From contig NZ_SZZH01000006.1 of assembly GCF_005298075.1 (NCBI RefSeq), forward strand, positions 248,001 through 312,000: a DNA stretch of 64,000 nucleotides, in the 5' to 3' direction. The notes beneath the pieces were generated by a model. It was given only the letters and a program-made list of their open reading frames with translations, had not been told where the DNA came from and searched no databases. Positions 17,201 through 24,435 of the stretch are shown here, in pieces. The stretch's first letter is position 1. Each line of letters begins with the position of its first letter. Made by a program: the position numbers and the translations under genes. This DNA comes from Nakamurella flava. GTDB lineage: Bacteria > Actinomycetota > Actinomycetes > Mycobacteriales > Nakamurellaceae.

Positions 17201-17830
17201 CGACCGCTCCCACTCCGGCGCGGGATCGACCGCCGGCCCGTCCGCCTCCGGTTTGCGGCCCGGGCCGCGACCGCCCCAGCGGCGTTCGGTCAGCGACGAC
17301 AGCAGGTCGCGGGTGAGATCGGATCCCTCCGGCGCGTCCGGCTCGAAGGGATCGAGCTCACCCCACGCCGAGGGCTCCTCGGCCGCCCACCCCTCGCCGT
17401 CGGCCCACCAGGAATCGACCGTGGACCCGTCGGCGGTGTCCGGCTCGTCCGTCGCGTGAAGCTCGTCCTCCTCCCGCGCCAGGTGACTGATCAGCACGGC
17501 CACCGCGTGCTTGCAGTCCAACCCGACCGGGCACGTGCACTCGCCGGAGAAGGACCGGACCCGATCCTGGGCGTCGAGCGCGAACGACACCCGGGTGCGG
17601 TAGGGCCGCGCCCGGGTCCCGCGGACGGCGGCGACCAGCTCCCCGGGGCCGGACGACTGGATGTGCACGGCGTCGCTGAAGGCCAGGGACCGACCGCGGG
17701 CGTACGTCGCCGCCCCGACGATCCGCAGGAACTCCGCGTCGATGACCCGCAGGCCGGGGCGGGGCGTCGACCGACGGGCGGCGGCGGAACCGATCGCCCG
17801 GACACGGCTGGGCGGCCAGGATCCGGACAT
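14207..17830 (-). CDS. SWIM zinc-finger SNF2/Swi2-type helicase (HelZ-like)
   Basis: A 1207-residue protein. The ATG at 17830 has a strong GGGAGGTGA site. A SWIM zinc finger (C98-T-C100...C106-K-H108) lies near the N-terminus. The SNF2 ATPase core follows: motif I [9 protein letters not shown] near residue 754, motif II DEAQ near 856 and [10 protein letters not shown]. The helicase C-domain shows [29 protein letters not shown] and [21 protein letters not shown]. Such proteins are double-strand DNA translocases. SNF2 enzymes occur in several phage-defence systems, but HelZ-type proteins are also widespread without such links. It is 138 bp upstream of kwaA, same strand. Confidence 0.9.
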   Translation of the reverse strand: [1207 protein letters not shown]

Positions 17831-17980
17831 CGACGTCACCTCCCGGGGTCGGCCCCCGGGCGGCGCCGGGGGTCGAGTGGGACGGTAGGACGGACCACCG
17901 ACAGCGGGAAGTCGCCACACCGCAGCAGGCCCCGGACCAGCCCCGATACTGACGGACAGTCAGCGCGGCGGGCGGCGGGA

Positions 17981-18910
17981 TCAACCGAGGGTCAGCACGA
18001 CCTTGCCGGTCGAGGATCCGCCGTCGACATCGGTGAACGCCTCGCGCACCTGCTCCAGCGGGTACGTCGCGGCCACCCGGACCGTCACCGCACCGCGGGA
18101 GACGGCGGCGACCGCGTCCACCAGCGCGTGCTCGAATCCGGGTTCGCCGCCGGTGCTGACGTGCACGTTCGGGCCGCTCGCCGCGAAGTCGGCGATGGTG
18201 ACGATCGGGCCGCCGTCGCGCACCAGCGTGAGCGAGCCCTCGACGACCCCGCGGCCGGCGGCGTCGATGACCGCGTCGACCTGGTCGGGGCCGTCGGGGC
18301 GGTCCAGGACCGCGCGGACCCGCTCGACCCACCCGTCGCCGTAGACGACGGGCACGGCCCCGAGGGACCGCAGATAGTCCTGGTTGGCGGCCGATGCCGT
18401 GCCGATGACGGTGGCCCCGCGTTCCACGGCGAGCTGGGTGACGAAGGAGCCGACGCCACCGGCGGCCGCATGCAGCAGCAGCACCTGCCCGGGCTGCAGG
18501 TCGACCAGGCCCAGGGTACGGACCGCGGTGGTGCCGACGACCCCGATCGCCGCCCCCGTGACGTCGTCGACGTGATCGGGCAGCACCACCAGTTTCTCGG
18601 CGGTCGCGAGCACGAAGTCGGCGGCCGCCCCGGTGGCCTGCCCGACGACCCGCTCGCCCCCGGTGAACAGGTCGGAATGGCCGCCGAAGCCGTCGATCAC
18701 ACCGGCGAAATCGGTGCCGACCCGTCGGGGCCGCGTGATCGGCTTCCCGCCGGACATCGCGCCGCTGCGCACCTTGCTGTCGTACGGGTTCAGGCCGGCG
18801 GCGGTCACCCGCACCCGGATTTGCCCGGGTTCGGGTTCCGGCCGCGGGACGTCGACGACGTTCAGGACCTCCGGCCCTCCGTACGACTCGAACACGACGG
18901 CTCGGGGCAT
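17981..18910 (-). CDS. NADP-dependent zinc-free alcohol dehydrogenase/quinone oxidoreductase-like protein (MDR superfamily)
   Basis: A 309-residue protein; ATG at 18910 with an ideal AGGAGG site. The N-terminal GroES-like domain begins MPRAVVFESYGGPEVL. The Rossmann fold shows VLLLHAAAGGVGSFVTQLAVERGA (nucleotide-binding AAGGVG). The ligands of catalytic and structural zinc are absent, which fits the quinone-oxidoreductase branch. It probably reduces quinones or activated alkenes with NADPH. The next gene downstream is the SNF2 helicase, 150 bp away; the gap holds only a short CTGAC/GTCAG symmetry. Confidence 0.87.
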   Translation of the reverse strand: MPRAVVFESYGGPEVLNVVDVPRPEPEPGQIRVRVTAAGLNPYDSKVRSGAMSGGKPITRPRRVGTDFAGVIDGFGGHSDLFTGGERVVGQATGAAADFVLATAEKLVVLPDHVDDVTGAAIGVVGTTAVRTLGLVDLQPGQVLLLHAAAGGVGSFVTQLAVERGATVIGTASAANQDYLRSLGAVPVVYGDGWVERVRAVLDRPDGPDQVDAVIDAAGRGVVEGSLTLVRDGGPIVTIADFAASGPNVHVSTGGEPGFEHALVDAVAAVSRGAVTVRVAATYPLEQVREAFTDVDGGSSTGKVVLTLG

Positions 18911-19113
18911 GGCTTCCTCCTGGTTGCGTGCGCCGGTCACCTGACCCGGTACCGCAGGAGTACCACGACCCGGACGGATGCGATCGGGTCGCGGGCGGTG
19001 GAACCGCGACGGGCTGGGAAATGAAGGGGCGGGCGGTGCTGCCGATCCGCTCCTACGCTGGGCGTCCTGACCGGGGTCCGGCCAGTTCCCCGCCGCAGTG
19101 GATCGGAGCCGAC

Positions 19114-20103
19114 ATGCGCATCCCCGGACCGGGTGACGTCCTGAAGTTGGCCGGGGCCGGTTACGAGGCGGCAGAGCGGACGATCGCCCTGGTGCCCCGG
19201 CTGGTCGCGATGGTCGCCGAGGTCGGCACCCTGCTGCTGCGGGTGCAGGTGCTGCTGTCCGAGGCCGAGACACTGGTCCGGCGGGCGGCGGCCGCGGTGG
19301 ACCGGGTGGACGCCATCGAGGACAGCACCGAGCAGGTGCTGGCCCGGACGACCGGCATCGTCGACCAGGTCGACGGCGTGATGGTCCGGGTCGAGGAGGT
19401 ACTGGACGGCACCCAGTCGGCGATCCGCCGGACGTCGGGGATCCTCGCCGCGACCGAGGGGGCGGTGTCCCGCACCGGCGGCATCCTCGACAGCACCGAG
19501 ACCGCCGTCTCCCGGACCGGCGGGATCCTGGACTCCACCGAGAACGCGGTCGGCCGCACCGGGCACATTCTGGACTCGACCGAGGGCGCGGTCGCCCGGA
19601 CGGACGGCATCCTCAACCGCACCGACGGCCTGGTCGATCAGACGGCCGGCCTCACCGCGCAGGTGCAGCCGCTGCTCGACCGGTTCGTCCCGCTGCTGGA
19701 CCGGCTCCACCCGCTGGTCGCCAAGCTCGTCGACACCACGAGCGATCGGGAGATCGCCGCGGTCATCCAGCTGGTCGATGCGTTGCCGACGATCGTCGAC
19801 AAGCTCGACGCCGACATCCTGCCGGTGCTGGACACCCTGGCCACCGTGGCCCCCGACCTGCGCGACCTGCTGGACGTCTCCAAGGAACTCAACGAGCTGA
19901 TCGGATCGCTGCCGGGGCTCGGCCGGGTCAAGAAGCGCATCGAGGAGCAGCAGCGGGCCGAGGACGAGTACCGGGCGGCCGAGCAGCCGCCGTCGGCGCC
20001 GGGTCGGCGGTCGGTCCACCTGTTAGACGATCACGACCAGGCGGCCCACTCCGTCGACGGCCGGTCGGACGGGACCCGCAACGCCGAGCTGGTCGACCGG
20101 TGA
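19114..20103 (+). CDS. Coiled-coil repeat protein of unknown function
   Basis: A 329-residue protein from MRIPGPGDVLKL; the frame opens earlier but residues before this are not protein-like. After an N-terminal helix with a hydrophobic part (LVAMVAEVGTLLLRVQVLLSEAE), residues 106-175 consist of five 14-residue repeats of the type RTGGILDSTETAVS. Long helices with regular leucines follow (LLDRFVPLLDRLHPLVAKL, VVIQLVDALPTIVDKLD), then a charged tail. It probably forms a long helical rod, perhaps at the membrane. Similar actinobacterial proteins are known only as hypotheticals. It is translationally coupled to the deaminase gene (GTGA overlap). Confidence 0.75.
   Translation: MRIPGPGDVLKLAGAGYEAAERTIALVPRLVAMVAEVGTLLLRVQVLLSEAETLVRRAAAAVDRVDAIEDSTEQVLARTTGIVDQVDGVMVRVEEVLDGTQSAIRRTSGILAATEGAVSRTGGILDSTETAVSRTGGILDSTENAVGRTGHILDSTEGAVARTDGILNRTDGLVDQTAGLTAQVQPLLDRFVPLLDRLHPLVAKLVDTTSDREIAAVIQLVDALPTIVDKLDADILPVLDTLATVAPDLRDLLDVSKELNELIGSLPGLGRVKKRIEEQQRAEDEYRAAEQPPSAPGRRSVHLLDDHDQAAHSVDGRSDGTRNAELVDR
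19429..19638 (+). repeat. Five tandem 42-bp repeats inside the coiled-coil gene
   Basis: Units begin at 19429, 19471, 19513, 19555 and 19597, each starting CGSACS and containing ATCCT/ATTCT followed by a conserved ACCGAG or ACCGAC. They encode the 14-residue repeats without any frame change. Confidence 0.75.
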
Positions 20104-20594
20104 GCCCGGCAGCTGTGACCGAGGCCGACCTGGTGCATCTGCGCCGGTGCGTGGAGCTGGCCGGTGCGGCGTTGGCCGACGGCGACGACCCGTTCGGGTC
20201 GGTGCTCGTGCTGGCCGACGGCACGGTGGCGGCCGAGGACCGGAACCGGACGGCCGCCGGTGACCAGACCCGGCACCCGGAGTTCGAGCTGGCCCGGTGG
20301 TCGGCCGAGAACCTCCCGCCGCCGGAGCGTGCTCGCGCCACGGTCTACACCTCCGGCGAGCACTGCCCGATGTGCTCGGCCGCGCACGCCTGGGTCGGTC
20401 TCGGTCCGATCGTCTACGCCGGTTCGTCGGCGCAGTTGACGGCGTGGCGGTCGGAGTGGGGCGCGCCGCCGTCGCCGGTGGCTCCGCTACCGGTGGGCGC
20501 GGTGGCCCCCGGGGTCGCTGTCCGCGGTCCGGCGCCCGAACTGGCCGACGACCTGCGGGCGTTGCATCGGCAGGCCTTCGAGCGGATCGGCTGA
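20100..20594 (+). CDS. Cytidine/deoxycytidylate-type nucleoside deaminase
   Basis: A 164-residue protein; GTG overlaps the upstream stop. The zinc-dependent deaminase motifs are present as HPEFEL (metal ligand His and catalytic Glu with a Pro between) and SGEHCPMCSAAH (two Cys ligands). DDPFGSVLVLADG is the usual strand before them. The family includes guanine, cytosine and tRNA adenosine deaminases. The HPE form rather than HAE fits guanine deaminase-like or uncharacterised members. Substrate unknown. Confidence 0.88.
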   Translation: MSPAAVTEADLVHLRRCVELAGAALADGDDPFGSVLVLADGTVAAEDRNRTAAGDQTRHPEFELARWSAENLPPPERARATVYTSGEHCPMCSAAHAWVGLGPIVYAGSSAQLTAWRSEWGAPPSPVAPLPVGAVAPGVAVRGPAPELADDLRALHRQAFERIG

Positions 20595-20601
20595 CCGGAG
20601 G

Positions 20602-21096
20602 TCAGGCGTCGGTCGTGACGGGTTGCCGGGGCCGGGTGCCGAACATGATCGCGGCGATGACGAACCCGCCGACCGCGATGATCGCCAGCGCGACGAGCGA
20701 CATCATCAACGGCTCGGCGATGAACCAGGCCGGGACCCGGCGGGTCCGCACAGCCAGCACGCCGACGAACGCGCCGATCAGACCCAGGTAGGTGCCGACC
20801 ATGAACCCTCGGTGCCGGTCGATGCGGCCGCGGCGGGCCTGGACGACGGCCATGATCACGCTGAACGTGGTCCAGACGGCCAGCGCGCGCAGGAAGATGT
20901 CGATGGGGCTGTCGTAGCCGCCGAACAGCCACGACCCGAGGGCGACGTAGAGCATGAGGCCGACCCAGATCCGGCCGACGGCCCTGTGCGGTGGGTCGCC
21001 CTTGGCGGTGCGCAGGAACTGGAAAGCGCCGAGCACCAGGGCCAGGCTCGCCGCGATCGCGTGCAGGGCGATGAGCCACGTCCAGGCGGGCAACAT
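20602..21096 (-). CDS. DUF2306 family membrane protein
   Basis: A 164-residue integral membrane protein with four hydrophobic segments (about residues 7-28, 44-62, 68-86 and 130-152). LGAFQFLRTAKGDPPHRAVGRIWVG contains the conserved HR...GR pattern of DUF2306, and DRHRGFMVGTYLGLIGAF follows. The conserved histidines suggest haem or redox function, unproven. It sits 9 bp downstream of the flavin oxidoreductase gene on the same strand, so probably co-transcribed. Confidence 0.8.
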   Translation of the reverse strand: MLPAWTWLIALHAIAASLALVLGAFQFLRTAKGDPPHRAVGRIWVGLMLYVALGSWLFGGYDSPIDIFLRALAVWTTFSVIMAVVQARRGRIDRHRGFMVGTYLGLIGAFVGVLAVRTRRVPAWFIAEPLMMSLVALAIIAVGGFVIAAIMFGTRPRQPVTTDA

Positions 21097-21105
21097 GCCC
21101 GAATC

Positions 21106-22347
21106 CTAGGTATCCGCGAGGATCGACCGCACCGTCCGGGCGGCTCGCTTCCCCGAAACGAGGGCACCCTGGATCGACGGGGTGTCGATGTGGTCCCCCG
21201 CGACCACGATCCGGCCGTCGGCGCTGGTGACCAGGTTGGGTGACCGCAGCGGGGTGCCGGGCGGGAACGTCGGCAGTGCGGCGTGGATGACGTCGACGCG
21301 CAGCAGCTCCCAGCGGTCGGTCGGAGACCCGTAGACCCGGGCGCACTGGTCGCGGACGGCCCGTTCCAGGGTGGCGTCCGTGCCGAGCACGGTCGCGGCC
21401 ACCAGATGCCCGTCGGAGGCGTAGGTCGGGGCCACGTTGCTGACGACGCCGGTGTTGACCAGCGGCCCGTCCGCGTCCCCGTCGACGTGCAGGATCGCGC
21501 TGTCGGTCGGCGCCTCGTCGGCCCGGAACCAGAACGTGGTGAGTGCCTTCGTCGGCCGCGCCGGCAGGTGCAGCCAGGTCCGGGCGGTGGCCGCGTCGGT
21601 GGCGACGACGACGGCCTTCGCGCTGATCGGGCCCTGAGCCGTGTCGACCCGGTCGGGGCGGACGTCGGTGACCCGGGTGTTCAGGTGGAGGGTGCCGGCG
21701 GGTAGCGCGGCGGCCAGCTGGTCGGGCATCGCCTGCATCCCGGCGGCGGGCAGCGACGGGGTGCCCCGCAGGAACGCGCGCAGGAACAGTTCGCCCAGGC
21801 GGCGGGACGTGGAGAGTTCCCGTTCGGCCAGCACCCCGGCCAGGAACGGACGCAGCACCCGGTCGGTGACGGTGCGCAGCCCCCGCCGTTCGAGCTCGTC
21901 GGCCAGCGTCCGGTCGGTGGCGTGTTTGATCCGAGACGACGGCCCGTACCCGACCGGCAGCGCCCAGGCGACGAGCGCGAGCCGTTCCTTCAGCGAGGCG
22001 ATGGGGGCGGTCAGGTCCCCGGGCAGCGACGACGGCAACCGCAACGGGTCGCCCAGCGTGTGCCGCTTCCCGCCCATCGCCACCACCACCCCAGCCTGGA
22101 ACGGCCGCAGGTCGAGCGCCTCGAGGTCCAGCACCCGTTGCGCCTCGGAGTACGACGGGTTGAGCAACTGGAACCCGCGGTCCAACCGGAACCCGTCCAC
22201 CAGATCGGTCCGCACCCGCCCGCCCGGCGCGTCGGCCGCCTCGACCACGGTGGTCTCGATACCCGCTTCGGTCAGGGCCTTCGCGGTGGCCAGGCCGGCG
22301 AGACCAGCGCCGACCACGACGACATCGGAACGGGAAGGGGCGGTCAC
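21106..22347 (-). CDS. FAD-dependent amine oxidase/phytoene desaturase-like oxidoreductase
   Basis: About 413 residues from GTG 22347, chosen because the dinucleotide-binding strand begins six residues later (SDVVVVGAGLAGLATAKAL, GxGxxG). ATG 22407 is an alternative, but its extra residues look unrelated. The second flavin motif is EAADAPGGRVRTD. GFRLDRGFQLLNPSYSE and the C-terminal GRIVVAGDHIDTPSIQGALVSGKRAA complete the flavin amine-oxidase fold. The substrate could be an amine, carotenoid or porphyrinogen. No ribosome site is seen before the GTG, so a leaderless start is possible. Confidence 0.85.
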   Translation of the reverse strand: MTAPSRSDVVVVGAGLAGLATAKALTEAGIETTVVEAADAPGGRVRTDLVDGFRLDRGFQLLNPSYSEAQRVLDLEALDLRPFQAGVVVAMGGKRHTLGDPLRLPSSLPGDLTAPIASLKERLALVAWALPVGYGPSSRIKHATDRTLADELERRGLRTVTDRVLRPFLAGVLAERELSTSRRLGELFLRAFLRGTPSLPAAGMQAMPDQLAAALPAGTLHLNTRVTDVRPDRVDTAQGPISAKAVVVATDAATARTWLHLPARPTKALTTFWFRADEAPTDSAILHVDGDADGPLVNTGVVSNVAPTYASDGHLVAATVLGTDATLERAVRDQCARVYGSPTDRWELLRVDVIHAALPTFPPGTPLRSPNLVTSADGRIVVAGDHIDTPSIQGALVSGKRAARTVRSILADT

Positions 22348-22492
22348 GTTACGGAAGGTACGGCAGGCGCGGCACGGTGGGGGCCGGACCGTATTCGCCA
22401 TCGACATGCTGTTGGACGGGGCCGGACCGGCACAATTCGTTATCAGCTATCTTTATGTGTATCCGTTTTGTGTCAGACCGAGGGTGGTGGCG

Positions 22493-23050
22493 ATGGCGGC
22501 GGTCAGGCCGGGCTCGGCCGAGGAGGCCGGTATGTCGCGCAGCGGGCTGTACCGTGCAGCGCACGAGGGGCGGTTGAAGCGAATCGCTCGTGGGATCTAC
22601 CTTCCGGCGGATGCGGACGCGGCGGACTGGGATTGGATCGAGGCCGCGACTCGTCGCTCGGATGCCACGATCTGTTTGGCGTCGGCGCTCGCTCATCATG
22701 ACCTGACCGATGCGATCCCCGCGGCGTTGGACGTCGCGATCCCACGGGGGTCGCGCATACCGGCGAGCGATGGCGCTATCGCTTGGCATCAGTTCGATCA
22801 GGCCACGTTTGACATCGGCCGGAAGGAGATCCTGATCCCGGGCACGGGTCAGACGGTCGGTATCTACTCGCCCGAGCGGTCGATCGCGGACGCGTTCCGC
22901 CTGCGTGGAGAGGTCGGATACGAGCTCGCACGGGAGGCAGTGAAGGAGTGGCTGCGCCGCGGCGGGAAACCTACTTCGCTGATGGAGATCGCCTCTCGCC
23001 TCCCCCGGGCGAAGTCTCCCGTCCTCCAAGCGCTAGAGGCATTGGGATGA
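22493..23050 (+). CDS. AbiEi-type antitoxin (type IV toxin-antitoxin)
   Basis: A 185-residue protein beginning MAAVRPGSAEEAGMSRSGLYRAAHEGRLKRIARGIYLP. This is the AbiEi N-terminal winged helix that represses its own promoter. SDATICLASALAHHDLTD and SPERSIADAFRLRGEVGYELAREAVKEWLRRGG are also family-typical. It counteracts the nucleotidyltransferase toxin encoded next. Codon use is less GC-rich than in neighbours and the upstream 60 bp is unusually AT-rich, pointing to horizontal transfer. The stop overlaps the toxin start (ATGA). Confidence 0.87.
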   Translation: MAAVRPGSAEEAGMSRSGLYRAAHEGRLKRIARGIYLPADADAADWDWIEAATRRSDATICLASALAHHDLTDAIPAALDVAIPRGSRIPASDGAIAWHQFDQATFDIGRKEILIPGTGQTVGIYSPERSIADAFRLRGEVGYELAREAVKEWLRRGGKPTSLMEIASRLPRAKSPVLQALEALG

Positions 23051-23910
23051 GCCCAGGCGATGAGGCGTTCCGCCGCATCCAGTCCGCGGCACGGTCGGCA
23101 GCGGCGAAGACCGGAGTCGCTACGCCGACGCAGGAGTATTTGATCCGGCACACGCTGGAGTCGTTCCTGGATCGTCTCTCTCGCACGGCGCATGCCGATG
23201 ACTTCGTGCTCAAAGGCGGGATTCTGCTGGCCGCTTACGGGGTGCGGCGCCCGACGAAGGACGCCGATGCGAACGCCATCGGAGCAGACGTCACCGCCGG
23301 TCACCTCATCGACGTCGTCCATGACCTCGTCGCGGTCGAGACCGATGACGGGGTGGTGTTTGATCTCGACTCGGTCAGTGTGCAAGAGATCCGCGAGCAC
23401 GCCGCCTACCCTGGACTCCGGGTCCGGCTCGGTGTGTCGATCGGGCCGTGGAAGGGCGCGGCCGCGTGGGATGTCTCCACCGGAGATCCGATCGTGCCCG
23501 CCCCCCGCAAGGTGCGCATCGATCGCATCGTGGGCGACCCGTTCGTGCTGCTCGGGTACGCGTCCGAGACCACGATCGCCGAGAAGGGCGTCACCATCCT
23601 GGAGCGGGGCATCACCAGCACGACGTGGCGCGACTACGTCGACATCGTCCAGCTTGCCCGGCAAGGAATCGATGCTGACGAGCTGCTCCGCTCTGCGCAA
23701 GCCGTGGCCCGCTACCGCAACGTTTCCCTCGAACGCATCGCACCGCACGTTGCCGGCTACGGACAGATCGGCCAGGCCAAGTGGGCTGCCTGGCGTCGCA
23801 AGGAGCGACTGGAAGCGGTGTGCGAAGCGGACCTCGACCAGCAGATGGCGCTGGTGGCCTCGTACCTGGATCCCGTGTTCAGCCACGGTGACGCCGTGCC
23901 TCGCAGATAG
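23047..23910 (+). CDS. AbiEii-type nucleotidyltransferase toxin
   Basis: A 287-residue protein, translationally coupled to the antitoxin. The nucleotidyltransferase motif is DDFVLKGGILLAAYGVRRPTKDADANA (GG...D-A-D). TRP-like segments VRIDRIVGDPF and the conserved KGVTILERGITSTTWRDYVDIVQL follow, as in AbiEii/AbiGII. Related enzymes (MenT toxins) add nucleotides to tRNA 3' ends and stop growth on phage infection. The gene ends 15 bp from the CCA end of tRNA-Ala on the opposite strand. Confidence 0.9.
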   Translation: MSPGDEAFRRIQSAARSAAAKTGVATPTQEYLIRHTLESFLDRLSRTAHADDFVLKGGILLAAYGVRRPTKDADANAIGADVTAGHLIDVVHDLVAVETDDGVVFDLDSVSVQEIREHAAYPGLRVRLGVSIGPWKGAAAWDVSTGDPIVPAPRKVRIDRIVGDPFVLLGYASETTIAEKGVTILERGITSTTWRDYVDIVQLARQGIDADELLRSAQAVARYRNVSLERIAPHVAGYGQIGQAKWAAWRRKERLEAVCEADLDQQMALVASYLDPVFSHGDAVPRR

Positions 23911-23925
23911 CGCGCGAACAGCTTC

Positions 23926-24001
23926 TGGTGGAGACGAGGAGAATCGAACTCCCAACCCCCGCCTTGCAAAGGCGGTGCTCTGCCAATTGAGCTACGTCCC
24001 C
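23926..24001 (-). tRNA. tRNA-Ala (anticodon TGC)
   Basis: Read on the reverse strand from 24001: acceptor GGGGACG pairs with CGTCTCC, D-stem GCTC/GAGC, anticodon stem CCGCC/GGCGG around loop TTTGCAA, and T-arm GGGAG/CTCCT around TTCGATT. The CCA end is encoded (23926-23928). All stems close with at most G-U pairs. Confidence 0.97.
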
Positions 24002-24030
24002 GGGCCTGGATCCGAGGATCCAGATGCGGT

Positions 24031-24171
24031 TCAGGCGGTGGTGCGGGGCGGTGCCGGGGTGGAGGTGGCCTGGTCCCAGAGCGCGGCTTCGGCGGCGGCG
24101 GCCTGTCGGCGGCGGACCACCACGGCGGCCAGGGCGCCACCGGCGGCCAGCAGCAGAGCGAGCTTCTTCAC
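24031..24171 (-). CDS. DLW-39 family microprotein
   Basis: A 46-residue protein from GTG 24171, too short for usual ORF thresholds. It begins VKKLALLLAAGGALAAVVVRRRQ, a single membrane helix with a positive end. It then has AEAALWDQAT, which corresponds to the DLW...AT motif of the DLW-39 family. These tiny proteins are conserved next to gyrA and the tRNA-Ile/tRNA-Ala genes in Actinomycetota; function unknown. Here it sits between the two tRNA genes rather than after both. Confidence 0.8.
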   Translation of the reverse strand: MKKLALLLAAGGALAAVVVRRRQAAAAEAALWDQATSTPAPPRTTA

Positions 24172-24294
24172 GGGACACCGTCCTGGTTGTCGCGGGCACT
24201 TCCGGGTCCGAGGCTACCGCTGGACGTCCACACCGACGATGGCGGTGGGGGGAAGAGAACCGAACGGGACCACGTCCCGCCGAGCCGAACTGTG

Positions 24295-24371
24295 TGGTGG
24301 GCCTAGGAGGACTTGAACCTCCGACCTCTTCCTTATCAGGGAAGCGCTCTAACCGCCTGAGCTATAGGCCC
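24295..24371 (-). tRNA. tRNA-Ile (anticodon GAT)
   Basis: Read on the reverse strand from 24371: acceptor GGGCCTA/TAGGCCC, D-stem GCTC/GAGC, anticodon stem CTTCC/GGAAG around loop CTGATAA, and T-arm GGAGG/CCTCC. CCA is encoded (24295-24297). Confidence 0.97.
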
Positions 24372-24435
24372 GCACTACTTCGCACCCTCCGGACCAGCCG
24401 GAAGCAGCGACGAACGAGGTTACCCCAGAGCGCGA

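Noticed and set aside
17940-17965. CTGAC/GTCAG dyad between helicase and oxidoreductase genes as an operator
   Set aside because: Five-base arms are too short to support a call.
22348-22492. Left attachment repeat matching the tRNA-Ala 3' end
   Set aside because: I looked for a copy of the tRNA end before AbiE and found none, so integration is suggested only by position and composition.
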